NCBI RefSeq assembly: GCF_028204155.1
Contig: NZ_JAQLOI010000001.1
Span: 1,054,001 to 1,118,000 of the forward strand
DNA length: 64,000 nt
Reading direction: 5' to 3'
Source: Vibrio algarum
Lineage (GTDB): Bacteria > Pseudomonadota > Gammaproteobacteria > Enterobacterales > Vibrionaceae
Positions 24,471-33,006 of the stretch are shown here, one piece after another. The position numbers and the translations under genes are program-made. The notes under the pieces are model-generated. The model did no database searches. It was not told the DNA's origin and saw nothing but the letters and a program-made list of their open reading frames with translations. Positions within the stretch are counted from its first letter, which is position 1, and every line of letters starts with the position of its first letter.

Positions 24471-25742
24471 ATGAGCCTGTTTATGAGCCTAATCGGCATG
24501 GTAGTACTCATTGCAATCGCAGTACTTCTATCCGACAACCGCAAAGCAATTAATATAAGAACTGTGGGTGGCGCTTTCGCTATCCAATTCCTACTAGGTG
24601 CATTCGTACTTTATGTTCCTTGGGGAAGAGATTTACTCGGTGGTTTCTCTAGCGGTGTCGCTAGCGTTATCGATTTTGGTAAAAGCGGTACTAGTTTCCT
24701 ATTCGGTAACCTAGTGAGCTTTTCAGTAGACGGTCTTGGTTTCATTTTTGCTTTCCAAGTATTGCCTACATTAATCTTTTTCTCTTCACTCATTTCTGTA
24801 CTTTACTACATCGGTGCGATGCAGTGGGTTATCAAGATTCTGGGTGGTGCATTAGAAAAAGCCCTTGGTACTTCTCAAGCAGAATCAATGTCTGCGGCAG
24901 CTAACATTTTCGTAGGTCAGACTGAAGCACCTTTAGTGGTTCGTCCGTTTGTTCCTAAAATGACTCAATCTGAGCTGTTTGCAGTTATGTGTGGTGGTTT
25001 AGCCTCTGTAGCTGGTGGTGTACTTGCTGGATATGCATCGATGGGTGTTCCTCTAGAATACCTAGTAGCGGCATCGTTCATGGCTGCACCTGGTGGTCTG
25101 TTGTTTGCTAAAATCATCAAACCTGAAACTGAAGAATTTGCTGATGATATCCAAGACGCTTTAGACGGCGGCGACGATAAACCTGCTAACGTTATTGATG
25201 CTGCTGCTGGTGGTGCATCTGCTGGTCTGCAACTTGCTCTTAACGTTGGTGCAATGCTTATTGCTTTCATCGGTCTTATCGCACTAATTAACGGTATGCT
25301 TGGTGGTATCGGTGGTTGGTTCGGCATGGAATCATTAAGCCTTGAGCTTATCCTTGGTTGGATCTTTGCTCCTCTTGCATTCCTAATCGGTGTGCCTTGG
25401 GAAGAAGCAACGCTTGCAGGTTCTTTCATCGGTCAGAAAACAATTGTTAACGAATTCGTTGCTTACCTTAACTTTGTACCTTACGTTGGTGAAAACGCTC
25501 AAGTAGTCGCGGCAACAGGTCAAGTAATGTCTGAGAAAACAACAGCGATTATTTCATTCGCACTATGTGGTTTCGCTAACTTGTCTTCTATTGCGATTCT
25601 ACTAGGTGGTCTAGGTGGTATTGCTCCAGGACGTCGTCAGGATATTGCTCGCATGGGTATCAAAGCGGTTTGTGCTGGTACACTGTCTAACTTAATGGCA
25701 GCAACTATTGCTGGTTTCTGTATCTCTCTTGCTGCATTTTAA
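24471..25742 (+). CDS. nupC: NupC-type concentrative nucleoside symporter (CNT family)
   Basis: This inner-membrane Na+-coupled nucleoside importer has 423 residues. It is very close to Vibrio cholerae vcCNT, whose structure is known. MSLFMSLIGM, RKAINIRTVGGAFAIQF and SAAANIFVGQTEAPLVV carry the Gln-Thr-Glu nucleobase-binding motif. NEFVAY and CGFANLSSIAILLGGLG carry the ribose-contacting Glu, Asn and Ser residues. The start follows AAGGAAG. It lies just upstream of deoCABD but ends in its own terminator, so it is a separate transcription unit with a CRP-type promoter. Confidence 0.96.
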   Translation: MSLFMSLIGMVVLIAIAVLLSDNRKAINIRTVGGAFAIQFLLGAFVLYVPWGRDLLGGFSSGVASVIDFGKSGTSFLFGNLVSFSVDGLGFIFAFQVLPTLIFFSSLISVLYYIGAMQWVIKILGGALEKALGTSQAESMSAAANIFVGQTEAPLVVRPFVPKMTQSELFAVMCGGLASVAGGVLAGYASMGVPLEYLVAASFMAAPGGLLFAKIIKPETEEFADDIQDALDGGDDKPANVIDAAAGGASAGLQLALNVGAMLIAFIGLIALINGMLGGIGGWFGMESLSLELILGWIFAPLAFLIGVPWEEATLAGSFIGQKTIVNEFVAYLNFVPYVGENAQVVAATGQVMSEKTTAIISFALCGFANLSSIAILLGGLGGIAPGRRQDIARMGIKAVCAGTLSNLMAATIAGFCISLAAF

Positions 25743-26279
25743 GTTTGTAGCAATATAAAGAACATACAGACAACGCTGAATTAACACCGTAGTAAGAAAT
25801 TACTGCGGTGTTTTTTTACTTAAATCAGACTAGATTTAAGTATGAGATGAATTAATTAGCGTTTTTGAGACTTTTTTGAGATACAAAACGTTTGCGTTAA
25901 ATGTAACCTCTATCACATTTCGTTGAAATGACTATAATACATACATCTGGTAAACGTATTATCTTGCGATGCAGATATCGCTAGATAAACAGACAAATGA
26001 GAGCGCATATAAGTCATGTGTTTCCAGTCTGTAATACACGATGTATTACATTAGATAGACACCGCAATCACAGATTGTTGTGCCATTAGGCAAATTGGTA
26101 CTGTGCGGTGACAGGGATAGCAATTAATAGATTGATTCAACGAAATCACTATTAAGTCTTCAGGGAACCAAGTCCGTTCATTTCGTAACCAAAAAGCGAA
26201 TTTCATACTTCCAACTATAATTGATTGGATTCATGGCGCTTCTTGGTAAACAAATTGAATATTTTGATCGGAGATAGAA
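25743..26279 (+). promoter_or_regulatory. deo operon control region
   Basis: After the nupC terminator, this 537-nt stretch holds no gene. A strong CRP-like site spans 25899-25920 (TGTAA-N6-TCACA with matching flanks), followed by a perfect TATAAT at 25933-25938. The centre-to-(-10) distance is 6 bp shorter than at nupC. A 9-bp palindrome with a 3-nt spacer (26030-26038 and 26042-26050) and a pair of 11-mers in inverted orientation (25917-25927 and 26136-26146) may be repressor operators of the DeoR or CytR kind. The leader is long (over 300 nt). Confidence 0.6.
25783..25817 (+). terminator. nupC terminator
   Basis: The stem 25783-25795 with 25800-25812 (13 pairs, one T-G) has a GAAA loop and is followed by a T-run. 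A second 8-bp inverted repeat follows at 25819-25826 with 25833-25840. Confidence 0.88.
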
Positions 26280-27056
26280 ATGAGCGATTTAAAAGCAGCA
26301 GCTCTACGTGCACTTAAACTTATGGATTTAACGACGTTAAATGACGACGACACTGATGAAAAGGTGATTGCCCTTTGTCATGATGCGAAAACAGCAGTAG
26401 GCAATACCGCTGCAATATGTATATACCCGCGTTTTATTCCTATTGCTAAGAAAACACTTCGTGAACAAGGTACTCCAGATGTTCGCATTGCAACCGTAAC
26501 TAACTTCCCACATGGCAATGATGATATTGCGATAGCTGTAGCTGAAACCAAAGCTGCTATTGCTTATGGTGCAGACGAAGTAGATGTAGTATTCCCATAC
26601 CGTACTCTGATTGCTGGTGATGAAAAAACAGGCTTTGAACTGGTTAAGCAATGTAAAGAAGCATGTGGTGATATTCTACTTAAAGTGATTATCGAAACCG
26701 GTGAACTGAAAGAAGAAGCGCTAATTAAACGTGCGTCAGAGCTATCAATTGAAGCGGGTGCTAACTTTATTAAAACGTCGACTGGTAAAGTTCCGGTGAA
26801 TGCGACACCTGAAGCTGCTGAAATAATGTTGAAAGTTATTCGCGATATGGGTGTTGCTGAAAAAGTTGGCTTCAAGCCTGCAGGTGGCGTGCGTACAGCC
26901 GAAGATGCAGCCGCTTTCCTAGCAATGGCTGACGAAATCCTTGGTTCGGATTGGGCTGACAATATGCACTATCGTTTTGGTGCTTCAAGCCTATTGACTA
27001 GCTTGCTTAATACATTAGAGGTAACCCAAGAGGTTGCAGATCCAAACGCTTACTAA
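26280..27056 (+). CDS. deoC: Deoxyribose-phosphate aldolase
   Basis: DeoC splits 2-deoxyribose 5-phosphate into acetaldehyde and glyceraldehyde 3-phosphate, the last step of deoxynucleoside catabolism. The 258-residue product matches E. coli DeoC (259) along its length: RALKLMDLTTLNDDDTDEKV, AAICIYPRFIPIA, DEVDVVFPY, FIKTSTGKVPVNATPE (Schiff-base Lys) and VGFKPAGGVRTAED (second catalytic Lys). GGAGA lies 6 nt before the ATG. First gene of deoCABD. Confidence 0.98.
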   Translation: MSDLKAAALRALKLMDLTTLNDDDTDEKVIALCHDAKTAVGNTAAICIYPRFIPIAKKTLREQGTPDVRIATVTNFPHGNDDIAIAVAETKAAIAYGADEVDVVFPYRTLIAGDEKTGFELVKQCKEACGDILLKVIIETGELKEEALIKRASELSIEAGANFIKTSTGKVPVNATPEAAEIMLKVIRDMGVAEKVGFKPAGGVRTAEDAAAFLAMADEILGSDWADNMHYRFGASSLLTSLLNTLEVTQEVADPNAY

Positions 27057-27149
27057 GTAGAAGAAAACGCTCTCAAAGAAAGCTAATTGCAATGATTTTT
27101 TCTTTGGGAGCTACGTTTACTTAATTGATAATAAAGCAGGACAACTCTA

Positions 27150-28481
27150 ATGTATTTACCACAAGAAATTATCCGTAAAAAGCGCGATGGTGAAGTATTG
27201 ACCAATGAAGAAATTAATTTCTTCATTCAGGGCGTGGCTAAAAATACGGTATCTGAAGGTCAAATTGCCGCTTTTGCCATGGCGGTATTTTTTAATGAAA
27301 TGACTATGCCTGAACGCATTGCGCTAACTTGTGCAATGCGAGATTCAGGTATGGTTATTGATTGGGCTCATATGAACTTTGATGGTCCAATTGTAGACAA
27401 ACATTCTACCGGTGGTGTAGGTGATGTTACTTCTCTAATGCTTGGTCCTATGGTGGCTGCATGTGGTGGGTACGTCCCAATGATTTCAGGTCGAGGCCTT
27501 GGTCATACTGGTGGAACATTGGACAAGCTTGAATCCATTCCAGGCTATAATATTACTCCTACCAACGAAGTCTTTGGTCAAGTAACTAAAGATGCTGGCG
27601 TTGCCATTATTGGTCAAACAGGCGATCTAGCACCTGCAGATAAGCGCGTGTATGCCACTCGCGATATTACCGCTACAGTAGACAATATCTCGTTGATTAC
27701 CGCTTCTATTCTATCGAAGAAATTAGCCGCAGGGTTAGAATCTTTAGTTATGGATGTGAAAGTCGGATCCGGTGCCTTTATGCCTACCTATGAAGCATCT
27801 GAAGAATTGGCAAAATCTATCGTCGCTGTAGCTAATGGCGCGGGAACGAAAACCACCGCAATATTAACGGATATGAACCAAGTTCTTGCTTCTTCTGCAG
27901 GAAATGCGGTTGAAGTGCGTGAAGCCGTTCGGTTCTTAACTGGTGAATATCGAAATCCTCGATTATTTGAAGTAACCATGTCATCGTGTGCTGAAATGCT
28001 GGTGCTTGCGAATTTGGCAACAGATGAAGATGACGCACGTAACAAGCTACAAGCGGTACTCGATAACGGTAGTGCAGCAGAGCGCTTTGGCAAAATGGTA
28101 GCGGGTCTAGGTGGTCCAAGTGATTTCGTCGAAAACTACGACAACTATTTAGACAAAGCCGAAATTATTAAGCCAGTTTATGCTAAAGAAAGTGGTGTCG
28201 TTTCAGCTATGGATACCCGTGCTATCGGTATGGCCGTTGTTGGAATGGGCGGAGGTCGTCGCGTCGCAACGGATACCATCGACTATGCTGTAGGCTTTGA
28301 TAGCTTTATTCGTTTAGGAGAAACAGCCAACGATCAAACTCCTTTAGCGGTTATTCACGCACGAAACGAAGAGCAATGGCAAGAAGCCGCAACCGCGTTA
28401 CAGAGTGCTATTGTAGTAGGTAGTGAACCTTATATTTCAACGCCAGATGTTTACCGCCAAATACGCGCGGAAGATGTGTGA
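27150..28481 (+). CDS. deoA: Thymidine phosphorylase
   Basis: DeoA phosphorolyses thymidine and deoxyuridine to the base and deoxyribose 1-phosphate. The 443-residue product (E. coli 440) has LPQEIIRKKRDGEVLTNEEI, VDKHSTGGVGDVTSLMLGPM (phosphate-binding loop and family signature), MISGRGLGHTGGTLDKLE and VKVGSGAFM. It is 93 nt after deoC; its AGGAC ribosome site precedes the ATG. Confidence 0.97.
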   Translation: MYLPQEIIRKKRDGEVLTNEEINFFIQGVAKNTVSEGQIAAFAMAVFFNEMTMPERIALTCAMRDSGMVIDWAHMNFDGPIVDKHSTGGVGDVTSLMLGPMVAACGGYVPMISGRGLGHTGGTLDKLESIPGYNITPTNEVFGQVTKDAGVAIIGQTGDLAPADKRVYATRDITATVDNISLITASILSKKLAAGLESLVMDVKVGSGAFMPTYEASEELAKSIVAVANGAGTKTTAILTDMNQVLASSAGNAVEVREAVRFLTGEYRNPRLFEVTMSSCAEMLVLANLATDEDDARNKLQAVLDNGSAAERFGKMVAGLGGPSDFVENYDNYLDKAEIIKPVYAKESGVVSAMDTRAIGMAVVGMGGGRRVATDTIDYAVGFDSFIRLGETANDQTPLAVIHARNEEQWQEAATALQSAIVVGSEPYISTPDVYRQIRAEDV

Positions 28482-28521
28482 TAGCTAAACACATTTCTTA
28501 GCTCATCTGATGGAGAGTAAA

Positions 28522-29763
28522 ATGAAAAGATCAATTATTTTAGTATTAGATTCATTTGGTATTGGTGCTACTGCTGATGCTGATAAATTTGGTGATGTGG
28601 GTTCTGATACCCTTGGTCATATCGCTGAACATTGTGCAAAAGGGTTGGCCGATAATGAAAACCGCAAAGGGCCATTAACCTTACCTAATCTTTCTAAGAT
28701 GGGACTTGGCTTAGCGTCTAAAGAATCGACAGGGAGCTTTCCTGAAGGTTTGGATGAAAATGCGGAAATTATCGGTGCCTACGGCCATGCTGCAGAGCTA
28801 TCTTCCGGTAAAGATACACCATCTGGTCACTGGGAGATAGCTGGTGTGCCTGTGCTGTTTGATTGGGGATATTTCTCTGACAAAACCAACAGTTTTCCTG
28901 AAGTACTTTTGGACAAGATTGTAAAACGCGCTAATTTACCCGGCTACCTAGGAAACTGTCATTCATCAGGCACGGTTGTACTAGATGATTTAGGTGAAGA
29001 GCACATGGCATCAGGTAAACCGATTTTTTATACTTCGGCAGACTCTGTATTCCAAATCGCCTGTCATGAAGAAACGTTCGGCTTAGATAACTTATTAGAG
29101 CTTTGCCAAATAGTTCGTGAAGAGCTAGAAGATTATAATATTGGCCGCGTAATAGCACGACCATTTATTGGCGCCAAAGCGGGTGAATTTGCACGTACTG
29201 GGAATCGTCGAGACTTATCTGTTGAGCCACCAGCAACCACTATTCTTCAGAAACTTGTTGAAGAGAAGGGTGGTGAAGTCGTATCGATTGGCAAAATAGC
29301 CGATATCTATGCGAACTGTGGTATTACGAAGAAAGTGAAAAAAACCGGCCTTGAAGAGTTATTTAATGCTTCACTAGAACAAGTTAAAGAAGCGGGCGAC
29401 AATACGATTGTATTCACAAACTTTGTTGATTTTGATTCATCATATGGTCACCGTCGTGATGTGGCAGGTTATGCTGCAGCACTCGAATATTTTGACAAGC
29501 GTTTGCCAGAGATGATTGAGATCCTTGAAGAGGATGATGTTTTGATCTTAACCGCTGACCACGGTTGTGATCCAACTTGGCCAGGAAGTGACCATACTCG
29601 CGAGCACATACCTGTTCTCGTATATGGTAAGAAAATTCCGGCTGGCTCTTTGGGTCGACGTGAAACTTTCGCCGATATTGGCCAGAGCCTAGCAGAGTAC
29701 TTTGGTACCTCTGATATGGACTATGGGAAAAGCTTTTGTAACAAAGAGCTAATGAGTTGTTAG
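28522..29763 (+). CDS. deoB: Phosphopentomutase
   Basis: DeoB converts (deoxy)ribose 1-phosphate to the 5-phosphate. ATG 28522 is preferred over 28510: it is preceded by GGAG at a 6-nt spacing and gives MKRSIILVLDSFGIGA, aligned with E. coli. The resulting 413 residues carry the alkaline-phosphatase-superfamily metal sites LDSFGIGA, GKDTPSGHWEIAGVP (with the phosphorylated Thr), NFVDFDSSYGHRRD and TADHGCDPTWPGSDHTREH. Confidence 0.97.
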   Translation: MKRSIILVLDSFGIGATADADKFGDVGSDTLGHIAEHCAKGLADNENRKGPLTLPNLSKMGLGLASKESTGSFPEGLDENAEIIGAYGHAAELSSGKDTPSGHWEIAGVPVLFDWGYFSDKTNSFPEVLLDKIVKRANLPGYLGNCHSSGTVVLDDLGEEHMASGKPIFYTSADSVFQIACHEETFGLDNLLELCQIVREELEDYNIGRVIARPFIGAKAGEFARTGNRRDLSVEPPATTILQKLVEEKGGEVVSIGKIADIYANCGITKKVKKTGLEELFNASLEQVKEAGDNTIVFTNFVDFDSSYGHRRDVAGYAAALEYFDKRLPEMIEILEEDDVLILTADHGCDPTWPGSDHTREHIPVLVYGKKIPAGSLGRRETFADIGQSLAEYFGTSDMDYGKSFCNKELMSC

Positions 29764-29859
29764 AGTAACTCATTAGCAATTAATACTTATGAGTTACGGC
29801 GTGTTAAATTATTAATCTAACGCACCGGAGCTATCTAAAGACTACGAAGGAATAAATTA

Positions 29860-30579
29860 ATGGCCACTCCACATATTAATGCTGAAATGGGTGCTTTTGC
29901 TGATGTTGTTTTAATGCCGGGTGATCCGCTACGTGCAAAGTACATCGCTGAGACGTTTTTAGACGACGTTGTTCAGGTTTGTGATGTTCGCAACATGTTT
30001 GGATACACGGGTACCTATAAAGGACGCAAAATCTCAGTTATGGGTCATGGAATGGGTATCCCATCATGTTCTATCTATGTGACTGAATTAATAAAAGATT
30101 TTGGTGTTAAGAAGATCATTCGTGTCGGCAGTTGTGGCGCAGTAAGTGAAGACATCAAGGTTCGTGATGTTGTTATTGGTATGGGCGCAAGCACAGACTC
30201 TAAAGTTAACCGTATTCGTTTCAAAGGTCATGACTTTGCGGCAATAGCAGACTATAAAATGGTGAAGGCTGCAGAAGAAGCAGCAAAAGCTCGTGGCATT
30301 GACGTTAAAGTAGGTAACTTATTCTCAGCTGAACTTTTCTATACACCAGATCCGGATATGTTCGATGTAATGGATAAGTACGGTATCGTTGGCGTTGAAA
30401 TGGAAGCGGCTGGTATCTACGGTGTTGCAGCAGAGTATGGCGCAAAAGCATTAGCTATCTGTACTGTATCGGATCATATTAAAACGGGTGAACAAACCAC
30501 GTCGGAAGAACGTGCAACCACGTTCAATGAGATGATGGAAATAGCGTTAGACTCAGTTCTACTGGGTGATAAAGACTAA
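29860..30579 (+). CDS. deoD: Purine nucleoside phosphorylase DeoD type
   Basis: DeoD phosphorolyses purine (deoxy)nucleosides. At 239 residues it equals E. coli DeoD. MATPHINAEMGAFADVVLMP, GDPLRAKYIAETFL, GHGMGIPSCSIY, RVGSCGAV, GVEMEAAGIYGVAAEYGA and the catalytic Asp in CTVSDHI are all conserved. AAGGAA precedes the ATG. The 96-nt gap from deoB contains a 9-bp inverted repeat (29765-29773 with 29789-29797) that may set relative expression or mRNA stability. Confidence 0.98.
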   Translation: MATPHINAEMGAFADVVLMPGDPLRAKYIAETFLDDVVQVCDVRNMFGYTGTYKGRKISVMGHGMGIPSCSIYVTELIKDFGVKKIIRVGSCGAVSEDIKVRDVVIGMGASTDSKVNRIRFKGHDFAAIADYKMVKAAEEAAKARGIDVKVGNLFSAELFYTPDPDMFDVMDKYGIVGVEMEAAGIYGVAAEYGAKALAICTVSDHIKTGEQTTSEERATTFNEMMEIALDSVLLGDKD

Positions 30580-30600
30580 TGAACCTATAAGGTTCAAACT

Positions 30601-30635
30601 AAAAAAGCTCTGATGGTTAAGTCAGAGCTTTTTTT
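30601..30635 (+). terminator. deo operon terminator
   Basis: The stem 30601-30613 pairs with 30622-30634 around an 8-nt loop and ends in seven T. It lies 21 nt after the deoD stop. Confidence 0.9.
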
Positions 30636-30674
30636 ATGTTTATCGATTATTTTAAAAATGGGTATCGCTTGGCC

Positions 30675-31283
30675 CTATGAGTTTAATTCCTTCACCAGCA
30701 AATTCTCTTGTTTACTCCTCGGCTTTCTTATCAAAATTAACATAATGAGCATCCCACTGATGAAGCTCATTATGATCATTATGTACATGTAGCGATCACT
30801 GTTTCTGTAGTGGTGGTCTGAGATCGCTGTAACCATGCCTTTCTCGAAGGTCATTCGAACGTATCCGATAAGGTTGTTATCGTGAAATATAGGCTCTACA
30901 AGCTGAAGGCGGCCGATGCTTGATGTCTCTAAAGGGGTGTCTAATCCCAGAACTTCTCTAGTTGATTTTGCATCTTGACTAGCGGCAAGCTTGATACCTT
31001 CTGAGTCATAAATGGTTGCGTCAAAAACCAACCGTTCTTTAGCTAACTGGTTGGTTAGATTAAGTAATCGTTCTTGATCACTGTTTGTAATCATATCGCT
31101 GGCAGAAAGAGAGGCTTGGGAAACTAACACTTTGGTTAATGTTTCTAACTGACGAGACTGGATCTGTTCGTTACCCTTGCTAATCACAAAACTATTCTGA
31201 GCAATGTAACCAAACATCACTAGCAAAAGAATGATGGCTATGCCTTTTAAAAATAGACTTATAGAGAAAAGAGAGTGTTTCAT
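30675..31283 (-). CDS. ytjB: YtjB/Smp-family membrane protein
   Basis: This 202-residue protein has one transmembrane helix at residues 8-30 and a second near 165-185 (MYIMIIMSFISGMLIMLILI). They enclose a periplasmic domain with a PAS/CACHE-like flavour (FDATIYDSEGIKLAASQDAKS, then PIFHDNNLIGYVRMTF). This is the layout of E. coli YtjB (SMP_2 family), which is likewise divergent from serB. The function is not established; the domain form suggests sensing or stress. The C-terminal tail is basic. Confidence 0.8.
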   Translation of the reverse strand: MKHSLFSISLFLKGIAIILLLVMFGYIAQNSFVISKGNEQIQSRQLETLTKVLVSQASLSASDMITNSDQERLLNLTNQLAKERLVFDATIYDSEGIKLAASQDAKSTREVLGLDTPLETSSIGRLQLVEPIFHDNNLIGYVRMTFEKGMVTAISDHHYRNSDRYMYIMIIMSFISGMLIMLILIRKPRSKQENLLVKELNS

Positions 31284-31392
31284 ATCTAACCATTATTCTT
31301 TCTTTTTTAAAGTAATTACATATTGGCGCTTGCCTTTTGAAATTGCAATAGGGTAACGTTTAGCTTAACTGAATTTAGTAGGCACGGACGCA

Positions 31393-32352
31393 GTGAAAAC
31401 TTTACCAATAAAAAAGCAGATTAACCTTATTAAACGATTACCTGAAACCAGGTTTTCAAGCCCTTTGGATAAAAAAGACGCCAACTGGATAGTTTATTCG
31501 AACTCTCTCTCTTCTCGTGTTTTTGAAGATATTGATTTTTATACGGGAACGAATAATGCTGTACTCGATGTTTGGAAAGTAGGGCATTACGAAGTTGCCC
31601 TTATGTCCGGTTCATTGACAAGTGACCATGAGAAGATACTTCAAGAGCTTAGTATAGATTATGCATCTCTTACCAACGTACCTGATCTAACTAAGCCGGG
31701 GCTTATTGTTTTTGATATGGATTCAACCGCTATAGAAATCGAGTGTATTGATGAGATTGCAATATTAGCGGGTGTTGGTGAGCAAGTATCTGAAGTAACC
31801 GAAAGGGCGATGCAAGGCGAATTAGATTTTGAACAGAGCCTGAGACAACGAGTGCTTGCATTGAAAGGCGCCGATGAGGCGATATTAGAACAAGTTAGAT
31901 CCACATTACCATTTATGCCAGATTTGAGACAACTTATCGTTAGCCTGCATGACTATGGCTGGAAAACGGCGATTGCTTCCGGCGGTTTCACCTACTTTTC
32001 AGACTACTTGAAACAGGAGTTGGACCTTGACCACGCGCAATCGAATACGCTAGAGATCGTGGATGGTAAGTTAACCGGTGAAGTTGTTGGGAGCGTTGTT
32101 TCTGCGCAAACTAAAGCGGACATTCTTCAGACGTTGGCTAAAGAATATGGCGTAAACTCTCAAAATACGGTCGCGGTTGGTGATGGTGCCAATGATCTTG
32201 TCATGATGAGCGTTGCAGGGTTAGGTATTGCTTATCATGCAAAGCCTAAAGTGGAGCAACAAGCTCAGACATCGGTAAGGTATGCGGGGCTTGGTGGTGT
32301 AATGTGTATTTTATCAGGCCTGTTAGCTAAACAGCGTAAAATTACTTTTTAA
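31393..32352 (+). CDS. serB: Phosphoserine phosphatase
   Basis: SerB hydrolyses O-phosphoserine in serine biosynthesis. The 319-residue HAD-family protein starts with GTG. After an N-terminal ACT-like region of about 100 residues come GLIVFDMDSTAIEIECIDEI (motif I with both catalytic Asp), IASGGFTYFSDYL (motif II) and VAVGDGANDLVMMSVAGLG (motif III). The length matches E. coli (322). Divergent from ytjB as in enterobacteria. The ribosome site is weak (GGACG). Confidence 0.95.
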   Translation: MKTLPIKKQINLIKRLPETRFSSPLDKKDANWIVYSNSLSSRVFEDIDFYTGTNNAVLDVWKVGHYEVALMSGSLTSDHEKILQELSIDYASLTNVPDLTKPGLIVFDMDSTAIEIECIDEIAILAGVGEQVSEVTERAMQGELDFEQSLRQRVLALKGADEAILEQVRSTLPFMPDLRQLIVSLHDYGWKTAIASGGFTYFSDYLKQELDLDHAQSNTLEIVDGKLTGEVVGSVVSAQTKADILQTLAKEYGVNSQNTVAVGDGANDLVMMSVAGLGIAYHAKPKVEQQAQTSVRYAGLGGVMCILSGLLAKQRKITF

Positions 32353-32410
32353 GATAGTATGAATAGTTCTATCTGCCCTGACTAATATTGTTGGGGCAAG
32401 GAAAGGCTTA

Positions 32411-32968
32411 TTAAGTCAGTTCTAATCGAATAAGTACTTCTTCCGTAATATCGATAATTTCTCCGAATCCAACGATTGAACTAAATTCTTTTTCTAGCGC
32501 CCTTGCATGATGAAAGGTTGAAGATGCCAATTCACCTAATTTTTTGATTAAGATTTTTGTTGATGCACTTGCAACTGGAACACCATTAATTCGTAAAGCG
32601 TAAAACTCCCCTAATTGTTTTGATTTCTTAACAAACCTCAACCTCTCCTGGAGGGTTGGAAACTCTTCATAAAGTTTTGTGTATATAGCCACTACATCGT
32701 CGGCGTTTTTGATAACGGCGATATATATATCGTGATAAATCGGCATCGCTCCAGGAACCGGACGAGTTGGTTCTTTGAGTAACCTTGCGCTCCTATTTTT
32801 AAAAATTGGCTCTAACGAGAAGTCTTTCTTATGTCCCAATTTTTGTAGAATTTTTAAGTGCGGGGCTAGTGGGTAGTTTAGACCGATGGCGATTGGTTGA
32901 AGCACGTTATCCAATTTTGAAATATAAAATGGCGTGCTCACTAGTCTAGGCAGTATTGTGTCATACAT
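32411..32968 (-). CDS. Hypothetical protein downstream of the PilZ gene
   Basis: I do not recognise this 185-residue protein. It has no signal peptide or clear membrane helix. It is moderately basic in its first half and predicted alpha/beta, with a conserved-looking PVPGAMPIYHDIYIAV segment and an acidic, hydrophobic ending (IIDITEEVLIRLELT). It starts 38 nt after the stop of the double-PilZ gene on the same strand, so the two probably form an operon; a role linked to c-di-GMP signalling is only a guess. No obvious terminator separates it from serB, whose 3' end faces it 58 nt away. Confidence 0.72.
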   Translation of the reverse strand: MYDTILPRLVSTPFYISKLDNVLQPIAIGLNYPLAPHLKILQKLGHKKDFSLEPIFKNRSARLLKEPTRPVPGAMPIYHDIYIAVIKNADDVVAIYTKLYEEFPTLQERLRFVKKSKQLGEFYALRINGVPVASASTKILIKKLGELASSTFHHARALEKEFSSIVGFGEIIDITEEVLIRLELT

Positions 32969-33006
32969 TGCATGTAAGAGATCAATGCTTGGTAAGTTTT
33001 CGTCCG

